A program made the translations under genes and the position numbers. A model generated the notes under the pieces. The model had not been told where the DNA came from. It did no database searches and saw only the letters and a list, made by a program, of their open reading frames with translations. This document shows positions 55,503-63,332 of a stretch of 64,000 bases of DNA, piece after piece. The stretch covers positions 186,001 to 250,000 of the forward strand of contig NZ_JAJQXA010000004.1 of NCBI RefSeq assembly GCF_021245985.1, given 5' to 3'. Source of the DNA: Flavobacterium soyae (GTDB taxonomy: Bacteria > Bacteroidota > Bacteroidia > Flavobacteriales > Flavobacteriaceae). Position 1 is the first letter of the stretch, and each line of letters starts with the position of its first letter.

Positions 55503-55575
55503 TTTTTTGCCACAGATTAAAAGGATTTAAATGATTTTTTTAATCCTCATAATCCTTTTAATCTGTGGCAAAAAA
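55503..55575. repeat. Perfect 25-bp inverted repeat
   Basis: Arms 55503-55527 and 55551-55575 are exact complements with the core GCCACAGATTAAAAGG and a 23-nt loop. They are followed at 55586-55633 by another small IR with AGTTTCAGGTT arms like those at 23616-23837. No gene lies in 55435-55652. Confidence 0.85.
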
Positions 55576-55652
55576 TAGTTTTTTTAGTTTCAGGTTTCAA
55601 GCTGCAATTCGCAGCGTAACCTGAAACTTGAAACAAACAAAACAAATAGAAC

Positions 55653-57122
55653 ATGCTAAACATCAAAATGACAATGCTTTCACTTCGTACCAGGATTTTC
55701 CTGTCGATGATTGTATTGATTGTTGTGGCATCTTTTTTATTGGCTTCGATTTCGATTATTCAGTTTAAAACCGAGGCCAAAGAATATCACCAGGAACGTT
55801 TAGAAAGAAAAGAGAATGCGGTAAAAGAACATATCAATTATGTGCTTTCTACAACGACTTATCCGCTTAAAACCCAAAATTTGGATTTAATTTTTAAAGA
55901 TAAAATCCACGAATTAGCGCAGATTCATAAAATCGAAATTAATATCTACAGCCTTGACGGAAAACTGCTGAAGTCTTCCAAAGAGTCTTTTGCCGTTGAT
56001 AAAATTGCACCGCCAATTCCAGAATATATTCTAAAACTAGTTCGTTCTTCAATCGAAAAACGCTTTGTAGATATTAAAACTATCGACGGAGTCAAAAACA
56101 GATCATCATATAGTTTAATAAAAGACGAAAAATTCAAACCGCTCGGAATATTAAACCTTCCATATTTAGAAGACGACGGATATTACGATAATGAGTTGAA
56201 TACTTTCCTGATTCGCTTAAGCCAGGTGTATTCTTTTATGCTGATTGTGGCTTTTGCATTGGCATATTTCCTTTCGACATATATCACAAAATCCCTAAAA
56301 ACAATTTCCGACAGATTGGAAGAAACTAATCTGGATCAGAAAAACGAAAAAATTGTTTTAGAAGCCAATAGCAAAGAAGTCAATTTCCTTATAAAAGCTT
56401 ATAACGGAATGGTTGATAAACTAGAAACGAGCGCCATTAAACTAGCGCAAAGTGAACGTGAAGAAGCTTGGCGCGAAATGGCAAAACAAGTAGCGCATGA
56501 AATTAAAAATCCGCTTACGCCGATGCGTTTAACGGTACAGAGTTTCCAGAGAAAGTTCGATCCGAATGATCCTGATGTAAAGCAGAAAATGAATGATTAC
56601 TCTGAAACCTTAATTCAACAGATTGATACCATGACAGCGGTGGCTTCGGCATTTTCAAACTTTGCTTCGATGCCGGCACAGCAAAACGAAACCTTGAATG
56701 TAGTTGAGGTTGTCGAATTGGCTTTGGATATTTTCAATGAAGATTATATTTCTTTTGAAAGTGACGAAGAAGAAATCATTTCGAAAATGGACCGTACACA
56801 ATTGATTCGTGTGATTACCAATTTGGTTAAAAACGCGACACAGGCAATTCCCGAAAGCCAGTTTCAAAAATCGATTGTGGTTACGGTAAAAAGACGAAAC
56901 AATAATGTTGAAATTGCGGTAAAAGACAACGGAATTGGAATCCAAAAACAAGATATCGGAAGAATCTTCGAACCAAAATTTACTACCAAAACCAGCGGAA
57001 TGGGGCTTGGACTCGGAATTATAAAAAACATTATAGAAAATTACAAAGGAACAATTACCTTTGAATCAACTTATGGAAAAGGAACTACATTTAGAGTTTC
57101 TTTACCTATTACAAACTCTTAA
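55653..57122 (+). CDS. NtrY-like sensor histidine kinase
   Basis: A protein of 489 residues. It has an N-terminal transmembrane helix (about 13-37), a periplasmic sensor part, a second helix (about 185-210), a HAMP linker, and a cytoplasmic kinase. The H-box is MAKQVAHEIKNPLTPMRLTVQ, with the NtrY-type VAHEIKNPLTP. The N-box is ITNLVKNATQAIP and G boxes are VKDNGIGI and SGMGLGLGIIKN. No response regulator gene is adjacent, so its partner is elsewhere. The start is uncertain among three near in-frame ATGs at 55653-55674. Confidence 0.9.
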   Translation: MLNIKMTMLSLRTRIFLSMIVLIVVASFLLASISIIQFKTEAKEYHQERLERKENAVKEHINYVLSTTTYPLKTQNLDLIFKDKIHELAQIHKIEINIYSLDGKLLKSSKESFAVDKIAPPIPEYILKLVRSSIEKRFVDIKTIDGVKNRSSYSLIKDEKFKPLGILNLPYLEDDGYYDNELNTFLIRLSQVYSFMLIVAFALAYFLSTYITKSLKTISDRLEETNLDQKNEKIVLEANSKEVNFLIKAYNGMVDKLETSAIKLAQSEREEAWREMAKQVAHEIKNPLTPMRLTVQSFQRKFDPNDPDVKQKMNDYSETLIQQIDTMTAVASAFSNFASMPAQQNETLNVVEVVELALDIFNEDYISFESDEEEIISKMDRTQLIRVITNLVKNATQAIPESQFQKSIVVTVKRRNNNVEIAVKDNGIGIQKQDIGRIFEPKFTTKTSGMGLGLGIIKNIIENYKGTITFESTYGKGTTFRVSLPITNS

Positions 57123-57132
57123 ATTCAGCGTC

Positions 57133-57915
57133 ATGAACTACGAAAATATCTTAATTTCTATTGAGGAAAAAGTTGCTACAATTACAATTAACAGACCTGT
57201 AAAACTAAATGCATTAAATAAAGAAACAATCAGTGATTTAAGTAATGCAATTAAATTATTAGGAAAAAGTGATGATGTTCGCATTATTATTTTAACCGGA
57301 AGCGGTGAAAAAGCTTTTGTAGCGGGAGCTGATATTTCGGAATTTGCCAATTTTACTGTTATAGAAGGCGCACAATTAGCAAGTGAAGGGCAAGAATCTT
57401 TATTTGATTATATCGAAAACCTTAAAAAACCGGTTATTGCAGCTGTTAACGGTTTTGCATTAGGCGGTGGATTAGAGCTGGCAATGGCCTGTCATTTTAG
57501 AGTGGCTTCAGACAATGCAAAAATGGGGCTGCCGGAAGTAACTTTAGGATTGATTCCCGGTTACGGAGGAACACAGCGTTTACCGCAATTAGTGGGGAAA
57601 GGCCGTGCGATGGAAATGATTATGACCGCAGCGATGATTTCTGCTGAAGAAGCGAAACGATATGGTTTAGTAAATCACGTAGTACCGCAAGAAGAACTCT
57701 TATCATTTACAAACGTAATTGCTCAAAAAATCATTAAAAACGCTCCGTTTGCAATTGCAAAAGCGATTAAAGCAATCAATGCTAATTTTGAAGACGGCAA
57801 AAACGGATTCGACACCGAAATAAAATCGTTCGGAAAATGTTTCGGAACTCAGGACTTTAAAGAAGGAACTACAGCGTTTTTAGAAAAACGTAAAGCTGAA
57901 TTTACAGGAAAATAA
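57133..57915 (+). CDS. Enoyl-CoA hydratase/crotonase family protein
   Basis: A protein of 260 residues with both catalytic glutamates: GGGLELAMACH and GLPEVTLGLIPGYGGTQRL, plus the oxyanion-hole motif AGADISEF. It hydrates trans-2-enoyl-CoA in fatty acid or amino acid breakdown. I chose the ATG at 57133 (MNYENILISI) because the longer frame runs into the 3' end of the kinase gene. The gap to the kinase gene is only 10 nt, so the two may be co-transcribed although functionally unrelated. Confidence 0.95.
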   Translation: MNYENILISIEEKVATITINRPVKLNALNKETISDLSNAIKLLGKSDDVRIIILTGSGEKAFVAGADISEFANFTVIEGAQLASEGQESLFDYIENLKKPVIAAVNGFALGGGLELAMACHFRVASDNAKMGLPEVTLGLIPGYGGTQRLPQLVGKGRAMEMIMTAAMISAEEAKRYGLVNHVVPQEELLSFTNVIAQKIIKNAPFAIAKAIKAINANFEDGKNGFDTEIKSFGKCFGTQDFKEGTTAFLEKRKAEFTGK

Positions 57916-58061
57916 GTTATTCCACAAAGTTGCGCGGAGATAGCACAGAGGTTCACAAAGAAAAAATTTATAAATCTTAGTGTAACTTTGCGGTAAAATA
58001 ATAAACAAAGGCTTAAAAAACTTAGAGCCTTAGTATCTCAGAACCTTAGAGCCTTAAAAAA
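57916..58061. other. Repeat-like gap before the 132-residue protein gene
   Basis: Phrases such as CACAAAGTT, CTTAGTGTAACTTTGCGG and CCTTAGAGCCTTAAA occur here. They recur as parts of other intergenic elements (23657-23790 and 32300-32340), so this appears to be a decayed dispersed element running right up to the next start codon. Confidence 0.5.
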
Positions 58062-58460
58062 ATGTACGAACCAATATTTGCCCTTTTTTGTGAACGAGTT
58101 AAAGAAAGCATCCAGGCAGGAACTTTCGCCAAACTGACTTTGGCCAAAACGATGGGCGATACGGAGATTAAGAATATCTATTTTCGTTTAGTTTTAAATG
58201 AAGATAATACGTTCTCCATTTCATTGACTTCTCGTTATAAAACAGAAGAAATCGAAAGCATTCACACTTTAGATGAAGCGTTGTTGGTTTTAGGTTCATA
58301 TATCAAAAAACCATTTCTAACTGCACTTTTGTTTACTACAGATAATGACGTTACTTTCAAAGTAAATAAAAAGAATGCTGGAAGTATTATTGAGCAGCCG
58401 CCTACATTTAAAAACGCGTCGCCGGTGATGTTGGAAATGATTGAAAAAGGAATTGTTTAA
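58062..58460 (+). CDS. Small protein of unknown function, possible methyltransferase N-domain
   Basis: A protein of 132 residues without signal or membrane segment. From memory, its order of motifs (KNIYFRLVLNED, SRYKTEEI, LLFTTDNDVTFKVNKK) resembles the N-terminal domain found in front of certain Bacteroidota SAM-dependent methyltransferases. Here no methyltransferase domain follows. An inverted repeat begins 28 nt after the stop. It may be a stand-alone domain or the remnant of a longer gene. Confidence 0.55.
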   Translation: MYEPIFALFCERVKESIQAGTFAKLTLAKTMGDTEIKNIYFRLVLNEDNTFSISLTSRYKTEEIESIHTLDEALLVLGSYIKKPFLTALLFTTDNDVTFKVNKKNAGSIIEQPPTFKNASPVMLEMIEKGIV

Positions 58461-58487
58461 ATAATAATTTTAGGCAAACATATCTGA

Positions 58488-58564
58488 TTTGTCAGACTGA
58501 GCGAAGTCGAAGCCCCGTTTGCTGAATCACTTTGCTGGACTTCGACTTCGCTCAGTCTGACAAA
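58488..58564. repeat. Perfect 25-bp inverted repeat
   Basis: Arms 58488-58512 and 58540-58564 are exact complements (core GACTGAGCGAAGTCGAAG) with a 27-nt loop. No gene lies in 58461-58624. It looks like a dispersed REP-like element. Confidence 0.88.
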
Positions 58565-58624
58565 AGAATAAAATCTTAGTGTATCTCCGCGAAACTTCTT
58601 CGTGAATCTCTGCGGAATAACCAG

Positions 58625-59278
58625 CTAAACCAGCTTCACAAACAAATTAGAAGCAATTTTATTCGAAATAGACAATTCCTTTCCGGCGACCTTGATTTTT
58701 ACTGATAAATCGAAAGATTCTTTAGAAAGAAATTCAATTTTAGAACCCAAAGCAATTCCTTGTTTATCGAGATATTTTAGGAATTCTGAAGAAGTATCTT
58801 TTACACCAACACAAACTCCGGTTTGATTCTCTGATAATTCAGAAAGCAGTTGTTTTTCAATTTTAATAATTCGGCCGTTAGCATCCGGAATTGGGTCACC
58901 ATGCGGATCTTCAGTAGGATTTCCTAAAAAATCATCCAAACGGTTAATTAACTGCTCAGATTTGATATGTTCTAACTGCTCTGCAATATCATGAACTTCA
59001 TCCCAGCTGAAATTTAGTTTCTCTACCAAAAACACTTCCCATAAACGATGCTTTCTAACAATCATTTTAGCGGCCAGTTTTCCGTTTTCGGTTAAAGAAA
59101 CCCCTTGGTATTTTTTATAATTAACCAAATCTTTCTCTGCCAGTTTTTTCAGCATATCCGTTACAGACGAGGCCTTTGTTTCCATTATTTCTGCAATGGC
59201 GTTCGTGCTGACTTCAGTTTCTAAAGCTGCAGTTAAGTGATATATAGATTTTAGATAATTTTCTTCTGAGAAAGTCAT
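58625..59278 (-). CDS. DtxR/MntR-family metalloregulator
   Basis: A protein of 217 residues. It has an N-terminal winged helix (TFSEENYLKSIYHL through EIMETKASSVTDMLKKLAEKDLV), a metal-binding dimerisation domain with RKHRLWEVFLVEKL, HDIAEQLEHIKSEQLINRLDDFLG and DPHGDPIP, and a C-terminal FeoA/SH3-like domain. These proteins repress metal uptake genes when Mn(II) or Fe(II) is plentiful. It is directly downstream of the Nramp gene on the same strand, 95 nt away, and the promoter of the Nramp gene carries a palindrome suited to a DtxR-type site. Confidence 0.9.
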   Translation of the reverse strand: MTFSEENYLKSIYHLTAALETEVSTNAIAEIMETKASSVTDMLKKLAEKDLVNYKKYQGVSLTENGKLAAKMIVRKHRLWEVFLVEKLNFSWDEVHDIAEQLEHIKSEQLINRLDDFLGNPTEDPHGDPIPDANGRIIKIEKQLLSELSENQTGVCVGVKDTSSEFLKYLDKQGIALGSKIEFLSKESFDLSVKIKVAGKELSISNKIASNLFVKLV

Positions 59279-59330
59279 TCGATTTTAGATTTTAGAGTGT
59301 TGATTTTAGATTTTAGATTGAGGGAAAATC
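59279..59330. repeat. TTTTAGA-type repeats before the mntR-like gene
   Basis: About four copies of a TTTTAGA(T) unit lie right in front of the start codon of the regulator gene, as they do at hemB. Their role is unknown. Confidence 0.5.
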
Positions 59331-59373
59331 TTTGTCACTTTGTACCTCTGAACCTTTGTCTCTCTAAAAAGAA

Positions 59374-61245
59374 CTATTTTTTAACAATCAACAAAGGTAT
59401 TGAAATTTTATGTCTCAATTTATCTACCGTAGTGCCAAAAAGAATATCTTTCAATCCAGTATGGCCGTGAGTTCCCATAACGAGAATGTCAAAATTTCCT
59501 TCGTTTATAATCTTCGGAATTACTTTGGTTGGTTTTCCAAAACCGAGTTCAGTTTTAATTTTAAAACCCTTCTTCGAAAGCATATCCTGATATTCTAATA
59601 ATAATTTTTTGTCGATTGTAGTTTCATAGTCGTGTACCTGAACTCCGTACATTAATGCACCAACAGTTTCTACAATATGGATTAGGGTATATTGTGTGTC
59701 GATTCCGCCTAATTCAAAAGCCTGGTTCAGTGCCGCTTCATCGGCATGTGAAAAATCTACTGAAATCGCTATGTTTTTTAAGCTTTGATGTTCTTTTGGG
59801 GAAAACTGTAATTTTAAATTATGCGGAGAATGATTCACAAACTTCGATTTAGCTTTTACAATAAAAGGTTTGAACACAATATAAAGCAGTAATGCAGAAA
59901 AAGCAAGAGCAATCGGTACAACAGTAAGCCATAAAACTATCGGATTATTTGAATTTTCAAGCCATGAAGTAATTTCATCATAAACTAATTTCGCATTTAA
60001 TGAAACAATAATCGAAGCAATAATCCAGGAAACAGCCTGAGTAGTCCTTGAAATATGAAAACCTTTCATTTTTGATTTATCACTCACAAAATGAATCAAA
60101 GGAATAATTGCAAATCCTAATTGCAGACTCAATATAACCTGACTTAAGATTAACAATTTTCCGGTTACACTTTCTCCATAAATCCAGATAACGATTAAAG
60201 CCGGAACAATAGCAATTAAACGTGTTATGATTCGGCGAACCCAAGGCTGAATACGTAAATGTAAATAACCCTCCATCACAATTTGTCCGGCAAGCGTTCC
60301 GGTTACAGTTGAACTTTGTCCCGCAGCGATCAAGGCAACAGCAAATAATATTGGCGCCCATTTTGTTCCTAGTAAAGGCTCCAGGAATTTATGCGCATCC
60401 TGAATCTCGGCAACTTCAAACATTCCGTTTTTGTGGAAAGTCGCAGCAGCCAGAATTAAAATGGCAGCATTTACAAAAAACGCCAGATTCAAAGCAATTG
60501 TAGAATCTATAAAATTGTATTTTAAAGCCTGTTTGATTCCGGCCGGACTTCGGTCGAATTTTCTGGTTTGAACCAAAGAAGAGTGTAAGTAAAGATTATG
60601 AGGCATTACAGTTGCCCCAATAATTCCGATTGCAATATATAAAGCAGCCGAATTTGGAATAGAAGGAACAAGTCCAGCAATAATTTTAGAAACTTCCGGT
60701 TCTGCAAAGATCATTTCGAAAATGAAAGAGAAACCAATAATGGCAACCAAAGCGATAATAAAAGCTTCCATTTTACGGATTCCTTTATTGATTAAGAATA
60801 ATAAAAGGAAAGTATCTAAAACGGTAATCAAAACGCCTTCAAAAAGCGGAATTCCAAATAACAGATTAATCCCAATTGCCATTCCGAGAACTTCGGCCAA
60901 ATCACAGGCTGCAATCGCAATTTCGGCTAGAAAGTATAAAATATAGTTAATGTATTTTGAATAGGTTTCTCTGGAAGCCTGCGCCAAATCGCGCTGTGTT
61001 ACAATACCAAGCCTTGCGCTTAAACTCTGCAAAAGCAAAGCCATTAAGTTGCTCATTAATAAAACCCAGACTAAAGTGTAGCCAAACTGACTTCCGCCGG
61101 CAATATCTGTCGCCCAGTTTCCGGGATCCATGTATCCAACGCTTACTAAATATGCCGGACCTAAAAAGGCTAATATTTTCCTGAAACCTGTTTTTTTATG
61201 TTCTGTAGCAACCGATTGGTTAACTTCTTCTAATGATTTGGTCAT
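59374..61245 (-). CDS. Nramp divalent metal transporter fused to a universal stress domain
   Basis: A protein of 623 residues, about 180-200 longer than ordinary MntH. The Nramp part (about 20-465) has the metal site DPGNWATDIAGGSQFG and MPHNLYLHSSLVQTR with eleven or so transmembrane helices. The C-terminal part (about 490-623) is a UspA domain with ISVDFSHADEAALNQAF, VMGTHGHTGLKDILFGTTVDKL (G-x2-G-x9-G ATP-binding pattern) and ending SIPLLIVKK. The fusion suggests that nucleotide binding may control Mn(II)/Fe(II) import. The mntR-like gene follows on the same strand. Confidence 0.93.
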   Translation of the reverse strand: MTKSLEEVNQSVATEHKKTGFRKILAFLGPAYLVSVGYMDPGNWATDIAGGSQFGYTLVWVLLMSNLMALLLQSLSARLGIVTQRDLAQASRETYSKYINYILYFLAEIAIAACDLAEVLGMAIGINLLFGIPLFEGVLITVLDTFLLLFLINKGIRKMEAFIIALVAIIGFSFIFEMIFAEPEVSKIIAGLVPSIPNSAALYIAIGIIGATVMPHNLYLHSSLVQTRKFDRSPAGIKQALKYNFIDSTIALNLAFFVNAAILILAAATFHKNGMFEVAEIQDAHKFLEPLLGTKWAPILFAVALIAAGQSSTVTGTLAGQIVMEGYLHLRIQPWVRRIITRLIAIVPALIVIWIYGESVTGKLLILSQVILSLQLGFAIIPLIHFVSDKSKMKGFHISRTTQAVSWIIASIIVSLNAKLVYDEITSWLENSNNPIVLWLTVVPIALAFSALLLYIVFKPFIVKAKSKFVNHSPHNLKLQFSPKEHQSLKNIAISVDFSHADEAALNQAFELGGIDTQYTLIHIVETVGALMYGVQVHDYETTIDKKLLLEYQDMLSKKGFKIKTELGFGKPTKVIPKIINEGNFDILVMGTHGHTGLKDILFGTTVDKLRHKISIPLLIVKK

Positions 61246-61264
61246 TTTTAAAATATTGATTTAC

Positions 61265-61294
61265 CAAATATATAGAAAAATTATATTCGCTCAA
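61265..61294 (-). promoter_or_regulatory. Predicted promoter of the Nramp-Usp gene
   Basis: On the reverse strand TTG (61292-61294) and TATATTTG (61265-61272) are separated by exactly 19 nt, a near-ideal flavobacterial promoter. The start codon lies 19 nt downstream. Confidence 0.7.
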
Positions 61295-61300
61295 CAATAT

Positions 61301-61318
61301 TTTTAGACTTGTCTAAAA
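61301..61318. promoter_or_regulatory. Perfect palindromic operator, likely MntR-type
   Basis: TTTTAGACTTGTCTAAAA is a perfect 18-bp palindrome (8+2+8) just upstream of the -33 element of the Nramp promoter. DtxR/MntR-type sites are often of the form TTTAGnC-GnCTAAA. A copy with two changes lies at 63304-63321. Assignment to the neighbouring regulator is inference. Confidence 0.6.
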
Positions 61319-61319
61319 C

Positions 61320-61712
61320 TTAAATGTTAGAATTCAAACATTTTGGGCATAATCCCGAAAGGGTGAAGTTTATTTCGTTTACTTTATAATTGTGGGGCAT
61401 AATATAACTTGGCTTTACAGTTTCGAGACAAGTAATTTCATGGCAGTTCTCACAGCTAAAATGAGCATGGTTATGAATGTGTACTCTTTGATGCGAATGA
61501 TTGCATTTTGCATATTTTACTGTACCGTCAAGATTCGAAATTTTATGAATGATATCGTCGTTAACCAAACGATCTAAAATTCTATAAATAGTAACACGAT
61601 CGCAGACATTGTTCAATTGTTTTTGAATTTCGGTGTGGGACAGCGCCGTTTTCGATTTCTCAAAAACCTCTAAAACGGCTGTCTTTGCTGTAGTGTTACG
61701 TGTAACTTTCAT
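61320..61712 (-). CDS. Fur-family regulator, Zur-like
   Basis: A protein of 130 residues with a winged helix (TAKTAVLEVFEKSKTALSHTEI through RVTIYRILDRLVNDDIIHKI), a His-rich segment (HSHQRVHIHNHAHF) and structural zinc motifs CENC in FSCENCHEITC and CPKC near the C-terminus. It is a member of the Fur/Zur/PerR family. Because of the MerC neighbour and the lack of other signs, I lean to zinc (Zur-like), but iron is not excluded. It is divergent from merC, and two copies of a palindromic site lie between them. Confidence 0.82.
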   Translation of the reverse strand: MKVTRNTTAKTAVLEVFEKSKTALSHTEIQKQLNNVCDRVTIYRILDRLVNDDIIHKISNLDGTVKYAKCNHSHQRVHIHNHAHFSCENCHEITCLETVKPSYIMPHNYKVNEINFTLSGLCPKCLNSNI

Positions 61713-61737
61713 TTTATTTTGAATTAAAAAATTTAAC

Positions 61738-61750
61738 GCAACAATGTTGC
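61738..61750. promoter_or_regulatory. Palindromic Zur/Fur-type operator, copy 1
   Basis: GCAACAATGTTGC is a perfect 6-1-6 palindrome covering the -33 TTG of the merC promoter. It could bind the adjacent Fur-family regulator and control both divergent genes. Confidence 0.5.
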
Positions 61751-61774
61751 AATTGATTTTTATATGTATATTTG
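61747..61774 (+). promoter_or_regulatory. Predicted merC promoter
   Basis: TTG (61747-61749) and TATATTTG (61767-61774) are 17 nt apart, and the start codon lies 32 nt downstream. Confidence 0.6.
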
Positions 61775-61787
61775 CAACAAAATTGCA
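61773..61787. promoter_or_regulatory. Palindromic Zur/Fur-type operator, copy 2
   Basis: TGCAACAAAATTGCA matches copy 1 in 12 of 14 positions and overlaps the end of the -7 box, where bound protein would block transcription of merC. Confidence 0.5.
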
Positions 61788-61806
61788 TTAAGTAAATGTA
61801 CAACAA

Positions 61807-62160
61807 ATGAAGAAAATAACCTCATCCTTTTACGATATTTTAGGAATTTCAAGCGCGACGATCTGCCTGGTTCATTGTTTGATTTTTCCACTTTTAACAA
61901 TCCTTCCTTTGGGCATAAGTCACAACCCAATTATCGATTTAGTATTTGCTTCGACAGGTTTATTTGCAATTCTCAAAATTACGAAAAAATCAAGTCTTTT
62001 GGTTTCGTTAATTTTGATTGTTTCAATGAGTTTAATCTGGATCAGTATTTTGACAGATTTATTCTTAGAGATTCATTTGGATCTCATTTATTTTGGCGGA
62101 ATTGGAATGATTATCGGACATTTGATTAATTACAAATTACATAGAAAACAAAATCATTAA
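61807..62160 (+). CDS. MerC-domain membrane protein
   Basis: A protein of 117 residues with four transmembrane helices and the family opening DILGISSATICLVHCLIFPLLTIL, whose Cys-x3-Cys-like region (CLVHC) follows. MerC transports mercury in mer operons, but in Bacteroidota it is common next to zinc regulators and probably moves another thiophilic metal or Zn. It is first of a pair with the flavoprotein gene (12 nt gap). Confidence 0.82.
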   Translation: MKKITSSFYDILGISSATICLVHCLIFPLLTILPLGISHNPIIDLVFASTGLFAILKITKKSSLLVSLILIVSMSLIWISILTDLFLEIHLDLIYFGGIGMIIGHLINYKLHRKQNH

Positions 62161-62172
62161 AAAGTATTAGTT

Positions 62173-63078
62173 ATGGAACAAAAGAGTTTTGATGTGATTA
62201 TCATTGGCGGAAGCTACAGCGGGTTATCTGCAGCAATGAGTTTAGGACGTTCTCTGCGTCAGGTTTTGGTTATTGACAGTGGTTTACCTTGTAACAGACA
62301 AACGCCGCATTCTCATAATTTTATTACGCAAGATGGTGAAAAGCCTGCTGTGATTTCGGCGAAAGCCAAATTACAAGTTGATCTTTATAAAACGGTTCAT
62401 TTTTATAAAGGACTTGCAGTAAAAGCGTTCAGGAAAGAAAACGGATTTGAAGTTTCAACAGAATCCGGTGAAATTTTTAGTGGAAGAAAAATCCTGTTTG
62501 CAACCGGAGTTAAAGATCTGCTTCCCGAGATTAATGGTTTTGCAGACTGTTGGGGGATTTCGGTTTTACATTGTCCGTATTGTCATGGTTATGAAGTTAA
62601 AAATGAGAAAACAGCTGTTATTGCTAACGGTGAAATGGCATTTGATTTTGCAAAATTAATTTCGAACTGGACAAAAGATTTGAGATTATGCACGAACGGA
62701 AAATCAACTTTGACTTTAGAACAAACGGAAATACTTAAAAAACACAGTGTTCAAATTTTTGAAGAAGAAATAGATTCTTTTGACCACAAAGAAGGATACG
62801 TAGAAAACATCATCTTCAAAAATCAGGAAAAAGCTGCCGTAAAAGCTATTTATGCAAGACCGCCATTTGAGCAGCACTGCCCGCTGCCAGCGGATTTGGG
62901 CTGTGATATAAATGAACAAGGTTTGTTAAAAGTTGATTTTATGCAGAAAACAAATATTACAGGCGTTTATGCAAGCGGAGATTGTACTACACAAATGCGA
63001 TCTGTAGTCATTGCGGTTTCTACAGGATCTTTTGCTGGAACCGTAATCAATAAAGATCTTATTGATGAGGATTTTTAA
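62173..63078 (+). CDS. Thioredoxin-reductase-like NAD(P)/FAD oxidoreductase
   Basis: A protein of 301 residues. The FAD site is IIIGGSYSGLSAAMSLGRSL, a redox motif CPYC lies in HCPYCHGYE, and TGVYASGDCTTQMRSV is the C-terminal FAD signature. Ordinary bacterial thioredoxin reductase has a CATC-type motif, while CPYCHG(Y/W)E is also found in dithiol oxidases such as GliT and HlmI. It reduces or oxidises thiols; the partner is unknown. It follows merC by 12 nt, linking it to metal or thiol stress. Confidence 0.87.
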   Translation: MEQKSFDVIIIGGSYSGLSAAMSLGRSLRQVLVIDSGLPCNRQTPHSHNFITQDGEKPAVISAKAKLQVDLYKTVHFYKGLAVKAFRKENGFEVSTESGEIFSGRKILFATGVKDLLPEINGFADCWGISVLHCPYCHGYEVKNEKTAVIANGEMAFDFAKLISNWTKDLRLCTNGKSTLTLEQTEILKKHSVQIFEEEIDSFDHKEGYVENIIFKNQEKAAVKAIYARPPFEQHCPLPADLGCDINEQGLLKVDFMQKTNITGVYASGDCTTQMRSVVIAVSTGSFAGTVINKDLIDEDF

Positions 63079-63086
63079 CGGATGTA

Positions 63087-63230
63087 TTTTTTAAACACAT
63101 AGAGACATAGTTTTTATAGCTCTGAAAAGGCGTTTCACTTGCATTAACAAACATGGCTATGTGTGAAAGTTAGCTTTTTTGAAACTCTTAATTCAGTCCA
63201 AAAAAAAATCTATGTTTCTATGTGTTAAAA
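63087..63230. repeat. Imperfect inverted repeat downstream of the oxidoreductase
   Basis: The left arm (63087-63117, core AAACACATAGAGACATAG) pairs with 63201-63230 with several mismatches. It contains an inner pair with AGCT. No gene lies in 63079-63332. Confidence 0.65.
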
Positions 63231-63303
63231 TAGAAATATAACATATTGACATAAATAAAGTTATAAATTTCTAAATTTAAAGTAAATATTTGTCAAATTT
63301 AAT

Positions 63304-63321
63304 TTTTAGTTTTGTCTAAAA
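63304..63321. promoter_or_regulatory. Degenerate copy of the MntR-type operator before the TonB receptor
   Basis: TTTTAGTTTTGTCTAAAA matches the palindrome at 61301-61318 in 16 of 18 positions and overlaps a TAGTTTTG -7-like box (63307-63314), 12 nt before the receptor start. This suggests common control. Confidence 0.5.
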
Positions 63322-63332
63322 TTAATTTTACC

